DNA from: JBGQJN01 sp964423175
GTDB lineage: Bacteria > Patescibacteriota > Minisyncoccia > 2-02-FULL-40-12 > IGHO2-01-FULL-4-A
DNA length: 23,044 nt
Assembly (NCBI GenBank): GCA_964423175.1
Contig: CAYRDM010000007.1
Span: forward strand, 1-23,044
Direction: 5' to 3'
Numbering within the stretch: position 1 is the first letter of the stretch; every line of letters begins with the position of its first letter. The position numbers and the translations under genes were made by a program. A model generated the notes under the pieces. The model made no database searches. It was given only the letters and a program-made list of their open reading frames with translations, and had not been told where the DNA came from. Positions 1 to 8,348 of this stretch are shown here, in pieces.

Positions 1-2
1 TA

Positions 3-1502
3 CCATACTACCTGTTCTTCATGATGTTCGCTGTAATATTTGTGAAAAGCAAAGATTCCGTCCCAAGCTTACCAGGTAGCATAGCCATCGCTGGACTTAC
101 CGCGAACGACTTCATGTTTTATTCACTAAGTTTAATGTTCCTATTTGGTGGTCTTTCTATGGCCAAAAAATTAGCATGCTCAAGCGGCACAGGAATAAGG
201 TCAATGTTTGGCAATATTGAAAATGGCGTTCGTAAATATGCTCCTGGATCAGGATATATACGCTCCAATCTTGCTGGAGCTCAGGCCGGACTTAAGGCCA
301 GAGGGGATAAGATAGCCGAGAACGGCATTTTCGGAATAGGTGGGGCGAAGAGCAGCAGACTTAATGAAGCTACAGCGAAAGGTTTTGTAGCCGGTGGTTT
401 GCCTGGGGTAAGAGAAGAGAGATCAAGAGCTCAATCGGCAGAAGTAGATAAGGAACTAAAGAAACTACAGGCAATGAACCTACAAAGAGGAGATTTAATG
501 AAGAAGCTAGCGACGGCCAAAGGAACTGAACGGCTTGCAGGATTCAAACTCAAGGCAGAAAACGGCTGGCTCGAGGCAGGAGATCTCGCAGAAATAAATA
601 AAACCCTCGCAGAAGTCGGCGGAGGCAAGACACCTCTTGGCGCTTCTATAATTGCCTCTCTCAAAAAGGGCAAATTTAATGAGATGGCAAAAAGCACTGC
701 CGACAAAGAAGCAATATTTAGAGGTCTGACGGATACAGAAACTCAGAAAGCATTTGGTCTAAACATGGCTGAAAGCAGAGAAGTTATGGACGAAACAATC
801 GCAACAAGACTAATCGGACTATATGCTGGGGACACGAAAGAAATACAAGATAAAGTTAGTGAGGCTGTCAAAAAGAATCTCAATAATTTTGCCAGAAGTA
901 AAAAAGATCGTGGCTCATTCTTACTAAATACTGGCAAAGATCGTCGCCTAAGAGAACTCATGGCAAGCCAGATGGCAGAATCAGGGGAGATAGGCAACTA
1001 TAACCAATTCAAGGTTGCTTCGGATCTATTTGGAGGTCTAAACAGCGTACAAACCAGAGAAATGATAAACAAAATAGAAAAAGACGACCCTCTACACGCT
1101 GCGGAAATAAGTATTCGCAACACATTAGGAGTAATTGATCCCACGGTACAACCTCCGTCAGCACCCTTGATAACGGCCTATGGCGATAAGATGAAGAGGA
1201 TGCAAGCCAAAGATTTAGCTTCGGTAGACAAGGACAGATGGCAAAGCCCCGAAATGCAACAAGCCCTGTACGACAAGATAGTGAGCCTTGAGAGTATAAG
1301 AAAAACTATGCCCGCTGTGCCTAAAGGAAGCATAGACCCACTGACAGGAAACATAGTGACCGCCAAAGGTGGCAGGAAAGAAATTCCAGGCGCCGGTAAA
1401 AACTTCGTACAAAACCTCAAGAAAACAACTCAAAACGATCCAGATAAAATGAATGAAGCCAATGCCCTTGAAACAAAAGCAAAAACATCAGGTCTTTGGT
1501 AA
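3..1502 (+). CDS. VirB6/TrbL-like membrane protein, 3' part (5' end outside window)
   Basis: The reading frame is open to the window edge: codons before the first ATG (position 21) read PYYLFF, a continuing hydrophobic stretch, so this is the C-terminal part of a longer protein. Two membrane segments are visible (around YYLFFMMFAVIFV, and FMFYSLSLMFLFGGLSMA at about residues 31-48 counted from the ATG at 21). About 440 charged, Ala/Lys/Glu-rich, probably helical residues follow with no further membrane segment. Membrane domain then long soluble tail, directly upstream of PrgI and VirB4 genes, fits the VirB6/TrbL channel component of type IV secretion-like systems. The family name rests on topology and neighbours, not on a motif. 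It starts the visible operon; the next gene begins 10 bases after the stop. Confidence 0.6.
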   Translation, partial: PYYLFFMMFAVIFVKSKDSVPSLPGSIAIAGLTANDFMFYSLSLMFLFGGLSMAKKLACSSGTGIRSMFGNIENGVRKYAPGSGYIRSNLAGAQAGLKARGDKIAENGIFGIGGAKSSRLNEATAKGFVAGGLPGVREERSRAQSAEVDKELKKLQAMNLQRGDLMKKLATAKGTERLAGFKLKAENGWLEAGDLAEINKTLAEVGGGKTPLGASIIASLKKGKFNEMAKSTADKEAIFRGLTDTETQKAFGLNMAESREVMDETIATRLIGLYAGDTKEIQDKVSEAVKKNLNNFARSKKDRGSFLLNTGKDRRLRELMASQMAESGEIGNYNQFKVASDLFGGLNSVQTREMINKIEKDDPLHAAEISIRNTLGVIDPTVQPPSAPLITAYGDKMKRMQAKDLASVDKDRWQSPEMQQALYDKIVSLESIRKTMPAVPKGSIDPLTGNIVTAKGGRKEIPGAGKNFVQNLKKTTQNDPDKMNEANALETKAKTSGLW

Positions 1503-1512
1503 TATTTAAAAC

Positions 1513-2046
1513 ATGGATACCCAACAAAATAAAATTTATGATCTAATAGAAGTAGACTCCGATTATTTTTCAGAGCACGAATCGGAACAAGAAATTCTAT
1601 ACTCTAGGATCAACATTCTCCCTACAGGAGTCATCAACATCTTATTTGGAGAAGATACACCAACGATACTTCAAGGCATTTCATCTAGAAATAATCTAAG
1701 CCAAGATCAATCTGCCAATTTATCGCGAACAATACGCTCTATTTTGCTTGCGGATGTATTCATAGGAGATTTGCCAATTGAAATATCCAAGCAACTGGGG
1801 ATCTCAATAGATGTCTCCAAACAAATAGCAAATGATGTTGCTTCACAACTTTTTCAATCGGAACTCGAGGATATAAAAAAAGTCCAAAATTCAAAATTTC
1901 CGGGAAGACTCCCTGCTTCATCAGCAAATAAAAATCCGCCGCAGCAAACAATTTCACAAACCCCGCCAAGACAAACCACAAATTACCAAGGTTACGATTT
2001 ACCAGAAAGCGGGGGTAATTTAATTGATTTAAGAAATAAACAATGA
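1513..2046 (+). CDS. hypothetical protein of the T4SS-like operon
   Basis: A 177-aa protein I do not recognise. It has no signal peptide or membrane segment. The first ~125 residues are mixed and acidic, with a region at about 70-118 (ILLADVFIGDLPIEISKQLG and following) that looks helical and compact. The last ~45 residues are rich in Pro, Gln, Ser and Asn and look like a flexible tail. The stop overlaps the prgI start as ATGA, so the two are probably translationally coupled. No Shine-Dalgarno site precedes the ATG. Its position between a VirB6-like gene and PrgI suggests a cytoplasmic accessory part of the same apparatus, which is inference only. Confidence 0.7.
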   Translation: MDTQQNKIYDLIEVDSDYFSEHESEQEILYSRINILPTGVINILFGEDTPTILQGISSRNNLSQDQSANLSRTIRSILLADVFIGDLPIEISKQLGISIDVSKQIANDVASQLFQSELEDIKKVQNSKFPGRLPASSANKNPPQQTISQTPPRQTTNYQGYDLPESGGNLIDLRNKQ

Positions 2047-2348
2047 AATTCCAAGTTCCACAATTCATTGATACAGAAGCAAATATCATAGGCCCATTTA
2101 CCCTAAAACAATTTTTATTTTTAGCAACGGGAGCTGTAATAATCTTCGTTCTTCAATATGTCGTAAGCTTGCTATACTTAATAATATTGGGTGCACCGAT
2201 CGCGATATTTTTCATAGCTTTGGCATTCTACAAAGTAGACGGGGTACCGCTGCCTCAATATCTGTTGATGGCTCTTTCTTTCATGACAGGAAATAAAAGA
2301 TATAGTTTTACCAAAAATAATGAAAATGAAAATCCATTAAATAAGTAA
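2043..2348 (+). CDS. prgI: PrgI family membrane protein (VirB3-like)
   Basis: The 101-aa protein has the usual length and layout of PrgI proteins. A short N-terminal segment (KFQVPQFIDTEANIIGPFT) leads into two adjoining hydrophobic helices at about residues 23-46 and 48-66, then a KVDGVPLPQYL loop and a basic-polar tail. PrgI is found in Gram-positive conjugation loci and in many Patescibacteria, placed just before VirB4, and is thought to anchor the ATPase at the membrane as VirB3 does. The start overlaps the previous stop by four bases, and the TraC-like gene follows 9 bases later. The family call is fairly firm; the substrate of the apparatus is unknown. Confidence 0.8.
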   Translation: MKFQVPQFIDTEANIIGPFTLKQFLFLATGAVIIFVLQYVVSLLYLIILGAPIAIFFIALAFYKVDGVPLPQYLLMALSFMTGNKRYSFTKNNENENPLNK

Positions 2349-2357
2349 CCTGACAAA

Positions 2358-2999
2358 ATGGCAGAACAAAAAAAAGAAACAACAAAAGATTTCGTAGCAA
2401 TAGCAGAAATCAGAGACAATGTCGCCATACTAAAAGATGGCTCCCTTAGATCTGTTATCGAAGTCGGCTCAACTAATTTTGAATTAAAATCTGCTGATGA
2501 ACAAACCGCAACAATTCAAGCATTCCAAAATTTTCTAAACTCGATAGATTTTCCTATACAAATATCTGTCAGCTCCCGCAAGTTAGATATTGCGCCTTAC
2601 ATCAAATCTCTCGATGAGATAACTCAAAACTTGAAAAATGAACTACTAAAAGTTCAAGCAGTTGAATATGCCCGCTTCATTAAGGGTTTAACAGAACTAT
2701 CAAATATAATGGCGAAAAAATTCTATATAGTCGTCCCATTATACTTAGTCGAAACTGTCGGCAAAGAGACAGGTCAAAAAGCTGGAATATTTGATGCTTT
2801 CAAAAGCATTGTCAGCCCGTCGAGTTTTACCAAATCCCTATCTGACCAAGAGCTAGAAAATTACAAAATACAACTTTCACAAAAAATAGAATTTATTACT
2901 AATGGCATAAGCGGTCTTGGGATAGAAAGCCGAGTACTAAATAAGGATGAGCTTATTAAAACTTATTACTCTTATTATAATCCTGGACATAGTTTATAA
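2358..2999 (+). CDS. TraC/VirB4 N-terminal-domain-like protein
   Basis: This 213-aa protein has no Walker motif. It begins with a polar stretch and then a pattern typical of the N-terminal domain of VirB4/TraC ATPases (residues about 10-80: DFVAIAEIRDNVAILKDG, then a VIEVGS strand and a DEQTATIQAFQNFLNSIDFP helix-strand unit). A later hydrophobic segment, KKFYIVVPLYLVETVG (about 116-131), looks like a core strand rather than a membrane helix. It ends in a conserved-looking YYSYYNPG. The VirB4 gene starts 5 bases after its stop. It probably acts as a separate partner of VirB4 at the inner side of the membrane. Domain assignment is by recognition of pattern and context. Confidence 0.7.
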   Translation: MAEQKKETTKDFVAIAEIRDNVAILKDGSLRSVIEVGSTNFELKSADEQTATIQAFQNFLNSIDFPIQISVSSRKLDIAPYIKSLDEITQNLKNELLKVQAVEYARFIKGLTELSNIMAKKFYIVVPLYLVETVGKETGQKAGIFDAFKSIVSPSSFTKSLSDQELENYKIQLSQKIEFITNGISGLGIESRVLNKDELIKTYYSYYNPGHSL

Positions 3000-3004
3000 T
3001 TTTT

Positions 3005-4783
3005 ATGGCATTATTTGGCAATAAACAAAAAACGCTATCTACAGAGCCTAGACCACAGACCGTGGATGATTTATTAGCACCTTCGGCAGCTGATGTATCA
3101 TCCAATTACATGCAGATAGGGGACAGCTTCTCAAGAACTATATTTCTAGCCACCTACCCTAGATATCTGAATACGAATTGGTTCTCTCCCATAGTTAACA
3201 TGGACAGGCCTTTTGACGCTTCTATCTTTGTACATCCGGAAGACACGGCAAGTATGTTAAATCAGCTCCGCGATCGCCTTGGAAAATTACAGGCACAAGA
3301 TATTGAAAGACAAGCGGCTGGAAAAGTGAGAGACCCTATCCTAGAGACTGCCATAGGCGACATAGAAGACTTAAGAGATAAGTTACAGCAGGGGACCGAA
3401 AGGTTTTTCAGACTCGGGGTTTATATAACGATGTACGGCAGTTCCTTGAAAGAACTAGACGAGACGGAGAATAAAATAAAATCTATCCTGGATGCTCAAT
3501 TGGTATACTCCAAGCAAGCAACATTCAGGATGAAGGAAGGATTTTTCTCAACTTTGCCACTAAGCGACGACCAACTAAAAATTCACAATTCTCTAAATAC
3601 GGAACCGATCTCTTCTATATTCCCATTTGTCTCATACGATCTTACGACAAATAAAGGAATCCTATACGGTATAAACGCTCACAACAATTCTCTTGTGCTT
3701 TTTGATCGTTTTAGCATGGAAAACGCCAATATGGTCATCTTTGGTAAGTCCGGAGGTGGTAAATCTTACACCGTTAAACTAGAGATCCTTCGAAGTCTAA
3801 TGTTCGACACTCAGGTTTTTGTTATAGACCCTGAAAATGAATATAAGTTTTTGTCAGATACTGTCGGGGGAACATCCATAAAAATCTCCATTGCATCTCC
3901 TCATCACATCAATCCGTTTGACCTACCAAAGCCGTTACCCGATGAAAGCCCTTCAGATGTCCTAAGATCCCATGTCATTAACTTAATGGGGTTATTCAAA
4001 TTAATGTTCGGCGTCATAAGTCCAGAGGAGGAGGCCATACTAGACGAAGCCATAAACCAAACATATGCGATCAAAGACATTACACCTACTTCTGTGGACT
4101 TGAAAAATTCTACACCTCCCTTAATGTCCGACCTGCAAAATGTTCTAGAAAGCATGACCGGAACAGACTCATTGGTTATCAGAATTAAAAAATATACAGA
4201 AGGCACTTTCGCTGGATTCCTCAACAACAAAACAAACGTTGAGCTCGATAATCAACTTATAGTATTCAGCATAAGGGACATGGAAGAGGAGCTAAGACCG
4301 ATTGCCATGTATCTCGTCTTGAATTTTATTTGGACTCAAGTAAGGACAGAACTCAGACGACGTATTCTTGCTGTTGATGAAGCTTGGGTTTTGATGAAAT
4401 ATGAAGCTGGGGCTGCTTTTCTATTCAATATCGCCAAGAGGGCCCGCAAATATTACCTGGGGCTTACAACAATCTCACAAGATATCCCAGATTTTATGTC
4501 TTCCCCGTATGGTAAGCCCATAGTGACCAACTCCTCCCTGCAATTATTGCTAAAACAATCTACAGCATCTATAGACCTCGTCAAAACAACTTTTAACCTC
4601 ACTGATTCAGAAAAATTCTTCTTGTTGGAATCGCGCGTAGGCCATGGTTTGTTCTTTGCGGGAGTTAATCACGTTGCACTCCGGGTTGTTGCATCCTATG
4701 CTGAAGATCAAATTATAACTTCTGACCCAAGACAAATAATAGAGTTAGAAGCAGCAAAAAAAGAACTAGCTCAAAAAAGCTAA
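3005..4783 (+). CDS. virB4: VirB4-family type IV secretion ATPase
   Basis: A 592-aa P-loop ATPase. Walker A is GKSGGGKS at residues 247-254. The strand after it carries VFVIDPENEY (271-280), a VirB4/TraC hallmark. Walker B is LAVDEA at 455-460 with catalytic Asp-Glu 458-459, and TTISQDIPDF downstream fits the conserved glutamine motif. Residues 1-240 form the N-terminal region, with a helical insert near 85-135 rich in charged residues. VirB4 proteins power assembly and substrate transfer in type IV secretion and DNA uptake or conjugation machines. The length is shorter than classical VirB4 (about 800 aa), consistent with part of the N-terminal domain being encoded upstream. It has no Shine-Dalgarno site. 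Stop and next start share one base (TAATG), indicating coupling. Confidence 0.92.
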   Translation: MALFGNKQKTLSTEPRPQTVDDLLAPSAADVSSNYMQIGDSFSRTIFLATYPRYLNTNWFSPIVNMDRPFDASIFVHPEDTASMLNQLRDRLGKLQAQDIERQAAGKVRDPILETAIGDIEDLRDKLQQGTERFFRLGVYITMYGSSLKELDETENKIKSILDAQLVYSKQATFRMKEGFFSTLPLSDDQLKIHNSLNTEPISSIFPFVSYDLTTNKGILYGINAHNNSLVLFDRFSMENANMVIFGKSGGGKSYTVKLEILRSLMFDTQVFVIDPENEYKFLSDTVGGTSIKISIASPHHINPFDLPKPLPDESPSDVLRSHVINLMGLFKLMFGVISPEEEAILDEAINQTYAIKDITPTSVDLKNSTPPLMSDLQNVLESMTGTDSLVIRIKKYTEGTFAGFLNNKTNVELDNQLIVFSIRDMEEELRPIAMYLVLNFIWTQVRTELRRRILAVDEAWVLMKYEAGAAFLFNIAKRARKYYLGLTTISQDIPDFMSSPYGKPIVTNSSLQLLLKQSTASIDLVKTTFNLTDSEKFFLLESRVGHGLFFAGVNHVALRVVASYAEDQIITSDPRQIIELEAAKKELAQKS

Positions 4784-5308
4784 TGGAGACTCAAGACCAA
4801 TACTATTATGATCTCGCATATGCCAGAGCAAAACAGAAGGAATTAAATGATTTTGAAAGGAGCGCAAAATCTATAGTAATCCCTCCTTCGAAAACAAAAT
4901 ATACATTTCTTTTCGCTCTAGCTATATTCGGGGATATCATTGATCTTGCTGAGTTAAGCGGATTTGGTTTAATATTGGTCTGGATGGTTAAGCTCATAGT
5001 CAGCCCCATACTTTTTTTCGCTGGTATTGGCGTAAATTCAAAAGTAAAANNNNNNNNNNNNNNNNNNNNNNNNNNNNNNNNNNNNNNNNNNNNNNNNNNN
5101 NNNNNNNNNNNNNNNNNNNNNNNNNNNNNNNNNNNNNNNNNNNNNNNNNATATTAGACCTCCTCCCCTGGAGAACTTTGGGAGTCTATCTCATGTACAGA
5201 GATGAGAAGAAAACCTACATGGAAACCCTAGAAATCTTACCTGACTTTATTCAAGCCAAGAATGAAGAGATACAGGCCTCAAACGAACTTCTCGAACAAC
5301 CAATTTAA
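4783..5308 (+). CDS. small membrane protein of the T4SS-like operon, interrupted by assembly gap
   Basis: Before the gap there are exactly 89 codons (4783-5049): an acidic N-terminus, a basic stretch, then hydrophobic segments (YTFLFALAIFGDIIDLAEL and FGLILVWMVKLIVSPILFFA). After the gap the frame that makes sense starts at 5150 and reads ILDLLPWRTLGVYLMYRDEK, then a charged helix ending in NELLEQPI and TAA at 5306-5308. The two halves are not in frame across 100 N, so the N count is only a placeholder and the true missing length should be a multiple of three. The frame that reads straight through the gap gives a tail (RPPPLENFGSL) that looks like noise. The function is unknown; gene order ties it to VirB4. 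The next gene starts 12 bases later. Confidence 0.7.
5050..5149. other. assembly gap (100 N)
   Basis: Exactly 100 consecutive N, the conventional placeholder for a scaffold join of unknown length. It lies inside a coding region and is off frame relative to the coding sequence on either side. Confidence 0.98.
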
Positions 5309-5320
5309 GCGGATTTAAAA

Positions 5321-6400
5321 ATGCTAAAAAAAATCCTAATTTTAATACTATTCATGATGATGGGTGTGGCAATCTTTCTTGCTGGTTTTTTATTTAGTCG
5401 CAAAGGAGGTAACACCAACAATGTTCAACAAGCTCTTTTAGACAATTCCCTTGTTTCTCGTTTTTCTAAATCTGACGAAAAACATGCAGAACCAAACGGC
5501 ATTTTTAATTTGACCAGCAGTGAGGGGAGTTTCCCTTTTCTTTCATCAGATGGGAAAGAAATTATGTATTATCTGCCCAGAAATGGTGAGATAAGAAGCA
5601 TTTCCGTAAACAACCCGCTTTCCGGTTCTAATTTAATAGCGAAAATACAACCTGGTGCCGGGTTTATAAGTTGGTCAAACAACAAAAAAATCATAGCAAG
5701 ATATCCTACCAACAACATCTTCTATGACCTCGACTCTGGCTTTAATAAGAAATATGATCCAAAAATTAAAAACCCAGTAATTTCGCCTACCGGGGAAAGA
5801 ATAGCCTATAACTATTTCAACGAAACGACCAAAGAAGGTGAGCTTTCTATTTCCGACCCTAACCTGGAAAATTATCAAAATGTTCTGCCTACAAGATTCC
5901 AAGATTGGCAAATAACCTGGGTCGATAGCGCAAACCTAGGATTAATTAAACCCCCAAGCCTAGACAATACTAATTATTCATTTTTTGTATTAAATACGAA
6001 AACCAGTTCTCTCGAAGAAATAATAAATTCTAAAAATGATTTAGGTATCGCTTTTTCGAAAGATGGTAAAAAAATGTTTTACTCCTATTCAGATCCTTTT
6101 ACTAAAGAAAACTCTACGTTCAGCATGGATCTCGCTACAAAAGAAGAGACCTCTCTAAAGATTTCCCTAAACGCCTCTAAATGCATCTGGAGCATAGATA
6201 ATAAAAATATCTACTGTGCGGATAAGGATTCTTTTATTTCTTTTGATACCTCGTCAGGTTCTGGAACTACCACTATCAAAAACTCAAAAATTGAGTCCGC
6301 TGATTCAATAACAAATTTAGTTCTAACTGATACGGAAAAATATCTTATATTCAAAAACTTATCCGACGGCAAGTTATATGCTCTCAGAATTGGTCAATAA
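5321..6400 (+). CDS. membrane-anchored TolB/WD40-like beta-propeller protein
   Basis: A 359-aa protein with an N-terminal membrane anchor (MLKKILILILFMMMGVAIFL, residues 1-20, continuing to about 26) followed by basic residues, so the rest is probably outside the membrane. The body repeats a pattern of about 45-50 residues typical of TolB-like propeller blades: FPFLSSDGKEIMYY, FISWSNNKKIIARY, PVISPTGERIAYNY, IAFSKDGKKMFYSY, CIWSIDNKNIYCAD and a last weak unit near YLIFKNLSDGKLYAL. I count about six blades. It follows the T4SS-like operon by 12 bases and may be cotranscribed with it. It ends tail to tail, one base apart, with the flippase gene on the other strand. The ligand or partner is unknown. 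Confidence 0.65.
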   Translation: MLKKILILILFMMMGVAIFLAGFLFSRKGGNTNNVQQALLDNSLVSRFSKSDEKHAEPNGIFNLTSSEGSFPFLSSDGKEIMYYLPRNGEIRSISVNNPLSGSNLIAKIQPGAGFISWSNNKKIIARYPTNNIFYDLDSGFNKKYDPKIKNPVISPTGERIAYNYFNETTKEGELSISDPNLENYQNVLPTRFQDWQITWVDSANLGLIKPPSLDNTNYSFFVLNTKTSSLEEIINSKNDLGIAFSKDGKKMFYSYSDPFTKENSTFSMDLATKEETSLKISLNASKCIWSIDNKNIYCADKDSFISFDTSSGSGTTTIKNSKIESADSITNLVLTDTEKYLIFKNLSDGKLYALRIGQ

Positions 6401-6401
6401 A

Positions 6402-7838
6402 CTAAAGAGTTTCTAACTCCTCCACAACCTGATGTTTTTTTAAATAAATTATCTCTTTTACATCCTCGACGCTAAAACCTCCTAGAACAAATAATATCGG
6501 GAAATAGAGGAGCCAGGAAAGCGAAGCCCATGCAAAATTTCCCCTTACAATAAGCATCCACAAACTGAGCAACCCGGCCGAAAAAGCAGATCTGATAAAA
6601 ACCTTCTTACTCAGGTGTCCGCCTGTTTCTTTTTTTATTAAATAGAACATTAGTAAAGTTATTATCACTTCAGTCAAAACTGTTGTCCAAGCCGTAGCGA
6701 AATAACTGAAAGAAGGAATTAACAAAATATTAGCTCCCAAATTAATAACTGCGCCGACAAAATAAATCCACATAGCCTTTTTTTGAAGATTGAGAGCAAT
6801 AATTGCATTCCCTCCTAAATTACCGAAAAAAATAAGAAAGACCGCCAAACTGAGTATCCTTAAAACAGGGACAGCCTGAGTAAAACCGGCTCCTCCTATA
6901 ATCTTTATAATCCAATCTGCCATTAAAAAAATATATCCGCAAAACCAAAAAGCAAAAATAGCAAGAACATCAAACGTTTTATTCAAGGTTTTGCTGAACT
7001 CGATGGCATTTTTAAAGGCATGTCTAGACAATACCGGCATCATCAAACCCACATAAACAGCTGGCAAGAAAATAGTAGCTTCCAAAACTTTGTAAGCTAC
7101 TGAATAAACGCCTACGTCATTTGAAGATTTCATGATTGAAAGCAAAACAGTATCTAGTTTGAAATAGATTAAAACAAAAACCAGCGAAATCGCTATCGGC
7201 AAAGCAACGCTGAAAATTTCTTTCCAATATTTCAAATCGAAATCTAAACCAACCTTTGTCAAAGTCCTGGCAAACAAAAAAATTAGACCAAAATGAATAA
7301 TTTCCGTCAAAACAACCGCACCGATAAACCAGAGTAAACCCGTCTCATAATGCACGAGAACCAAAAGTAGCCCTACCTGTATCAATCTCGAAACTACATC
7401 TGACAAGGAAACTAAATATAGTCTGAGGTGTTTCTGAAAAATACCAGTTAAAACCTGCGTAAGAGATGAAAAAAATGAAAAAGCAGAAGCTATTAAAATA
7501 CCGATTTTAACCTTGAGGGGATAGGGTAGAGCAAAAGCTATTAAATCAGCTGCCAACAAAAATAGAATTAAAACAACCAGTCTAAAAGAAAAAATCTTAC
7601 TTGATATCCGCTTTTCATTTGAACCTTCTCTTGAGATTTCTCTTACTAGGACAGTATATAATCCTAGGTCAGCCAATGCTGTAAAAACATACAAGAAAGC
7701 AAAAACAGCACTGTACTCACCAAAACCGGAAGGTCCTAAATACCGAGTTAAAATTCCTACTACAAATAAACTAACCCCACCTATTATGAGGCGGGATAAA
7801 GTAGCGATTCCCAGATTGTAAGAGATTTTTTCTAAAAT
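6402..7838 (-). CDS. polysaccharide flippase (Wzx/MATE-like), non-canonical start
   Basis: A polytopic protein of 430 aa if begun at the TTG at 7694, or about 478 aa if begun right after jag. It has about 12-14 hydrophobic helices in the pattern of the MATE/Wzx flippases that move lipid-linked sugars across the membrane. Codons upstream of 7694 clearly belong to the protein: they read EKISYNLGIATLSRL, then a hydrophobic helix, then GILTRYLGPSGFGEYSAVF, the classical N-terminal signature of Wzx proteins. No ATG, GTG or TTG lies in that stretch. The first codon options after the jag stop (TAA at 7844-7842) are ATT at 7838-7836 or CTG further in. A GGAG lies 12 bases before the ATT. I place the start at ATT with low certainty; a base error is the alternative. 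Confidence 0.75.
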   Translation of the reverse strand: MLEKISYNLGIATLSRLIIGGVSLFVVGILTRYLGPSGFGEYSAVFAFLYVFTALADLGLYTVLVREISREGSNEKRISSKIFSFRLVVLILFLLAADLIAFALPYPLKVKIGILIASAFSFFSSLTQVLTGIFQKHLRLYLVSLSDVVSRLIQVGLLLVLVHYETGLLWFIGAVVLTEIIHFGLIFLFARTLTKVGLDFDLKYWKEIFSVALPIAISLVFVLIYFKLDTVLLSIMKSSNDVGVYSVAYKVLEATIFLPAVYVGLMMPVLSRHAFKNAIEFSKTLNKTFDVLAIFAFWFCGYIFLMADWIIKIIGGAGFTQAVPVLRILSLAVFLIFFGNLGGNAIIALNLQKKAMWIYFVGAVINLGANILLIPSFSYFATAWTTVLTEVIITLLMFYLIKKETGGHLSKKVFIRSAFSAGLLSLWMLIVRGNFAWASLSWLLYFPILFVLGGFSVEDVKEIIYLKKHQVVEELETL

Positions 7839-7841
7839 GGA

Positions 7842-8339
7842 TTATAGAAGCTCCAACTGAGGTTTGATCACTACCCGACGACGAGGCTCCTGACCAATAC
7901 TTTCAGTCTGGAGTTCTTTATAAGAAGCGAGTTCAGTATGAACAAGCCTTCTTTCATAAGCATTCATGGGGGATAAGGCCTCAGCCCTTCTTGTTTGTAT
8001 TACACGTTTAGCAACATTCCTTGCTACCTCAACGAGATAATTTGTCTTAGATTTTCTATAATCATTGATATCGACAACAAAATTGAGATCCTTACCCCAA
8101 ACACCTCCGAGTTTACGACTAGCAACCAGATGAACAATATGATCAAAGGCGGAAAGATTCTGACCATTTTTACCTATTAAAATGCTGAGGTCTTTATTTG
8201 AATCGATTGAGACAATGGAAAAAGACTGTTCATTTTGTTCATTTTCATTGTTGATGAATTTTATTTCTCCGTCAAAACCGACCCTCTCTAGAAGGTCCTT
8301 TGTAATTTCAACTATTTTTGAGCTGTTTTGGTTATCCAT
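7842..8339 (-). CDS. jag: Jag/KhpB family RNA-binding protein (KH + R3H)
   Basis: A 165-aa protein. A KH domain is marked by LIGKNGQNLSAFDHIVHL (residues 54-71; GxxG as GKNG). A C-terminal R3H domain is marked by PMNAYERRLVHTEL with R130 and H134, and by ESIGQEPRRRVVI. It lacks the N-terminal Jag-N domain of the longer Bacillus protein. KhpB/Jag binds RNA and affects cell division and wall growth in Firmicutes; here it sits in the usual place just after yidC, 9 bases from its stop. No Shine-Dalgarno site is seen before the ATG. The flippase reading frame continues directly after its stop codon. Confidence 0.9.
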   Translation of the reverse strand: MDNQNSSKIVEITKDLLERVGFDGEIKFINNENEQNEQSFSIVSIDSNKDLSILIGKNGQNLSAFDHIVHLVASRKLGGVWGKDLNFVVDINDYRKSKTNYLVEVARNVAKRVIQTRRAEALSPMNAYERRLVHTELASYKELQTESIGQEPRRRVVIKPQLELL

Positions 8340-8348
8340 TCTGTCTTT

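Noticed and set aside
4783..5205. 140-aa frame reading through the N run
   Set aside because: Its tail after the gap (RPPPLENFGSLSHVQR) is the wrong frame; the frame starting at 5150 gives a coherent C-terminus ending at 5308.
6399..6412. Short inverted repeat at the convergent ends of the propeller and flippase genes
   Set aside because: AAACT-AAAG-AGTTT is only 5 bp with no GC core; too weak to call a terminator.
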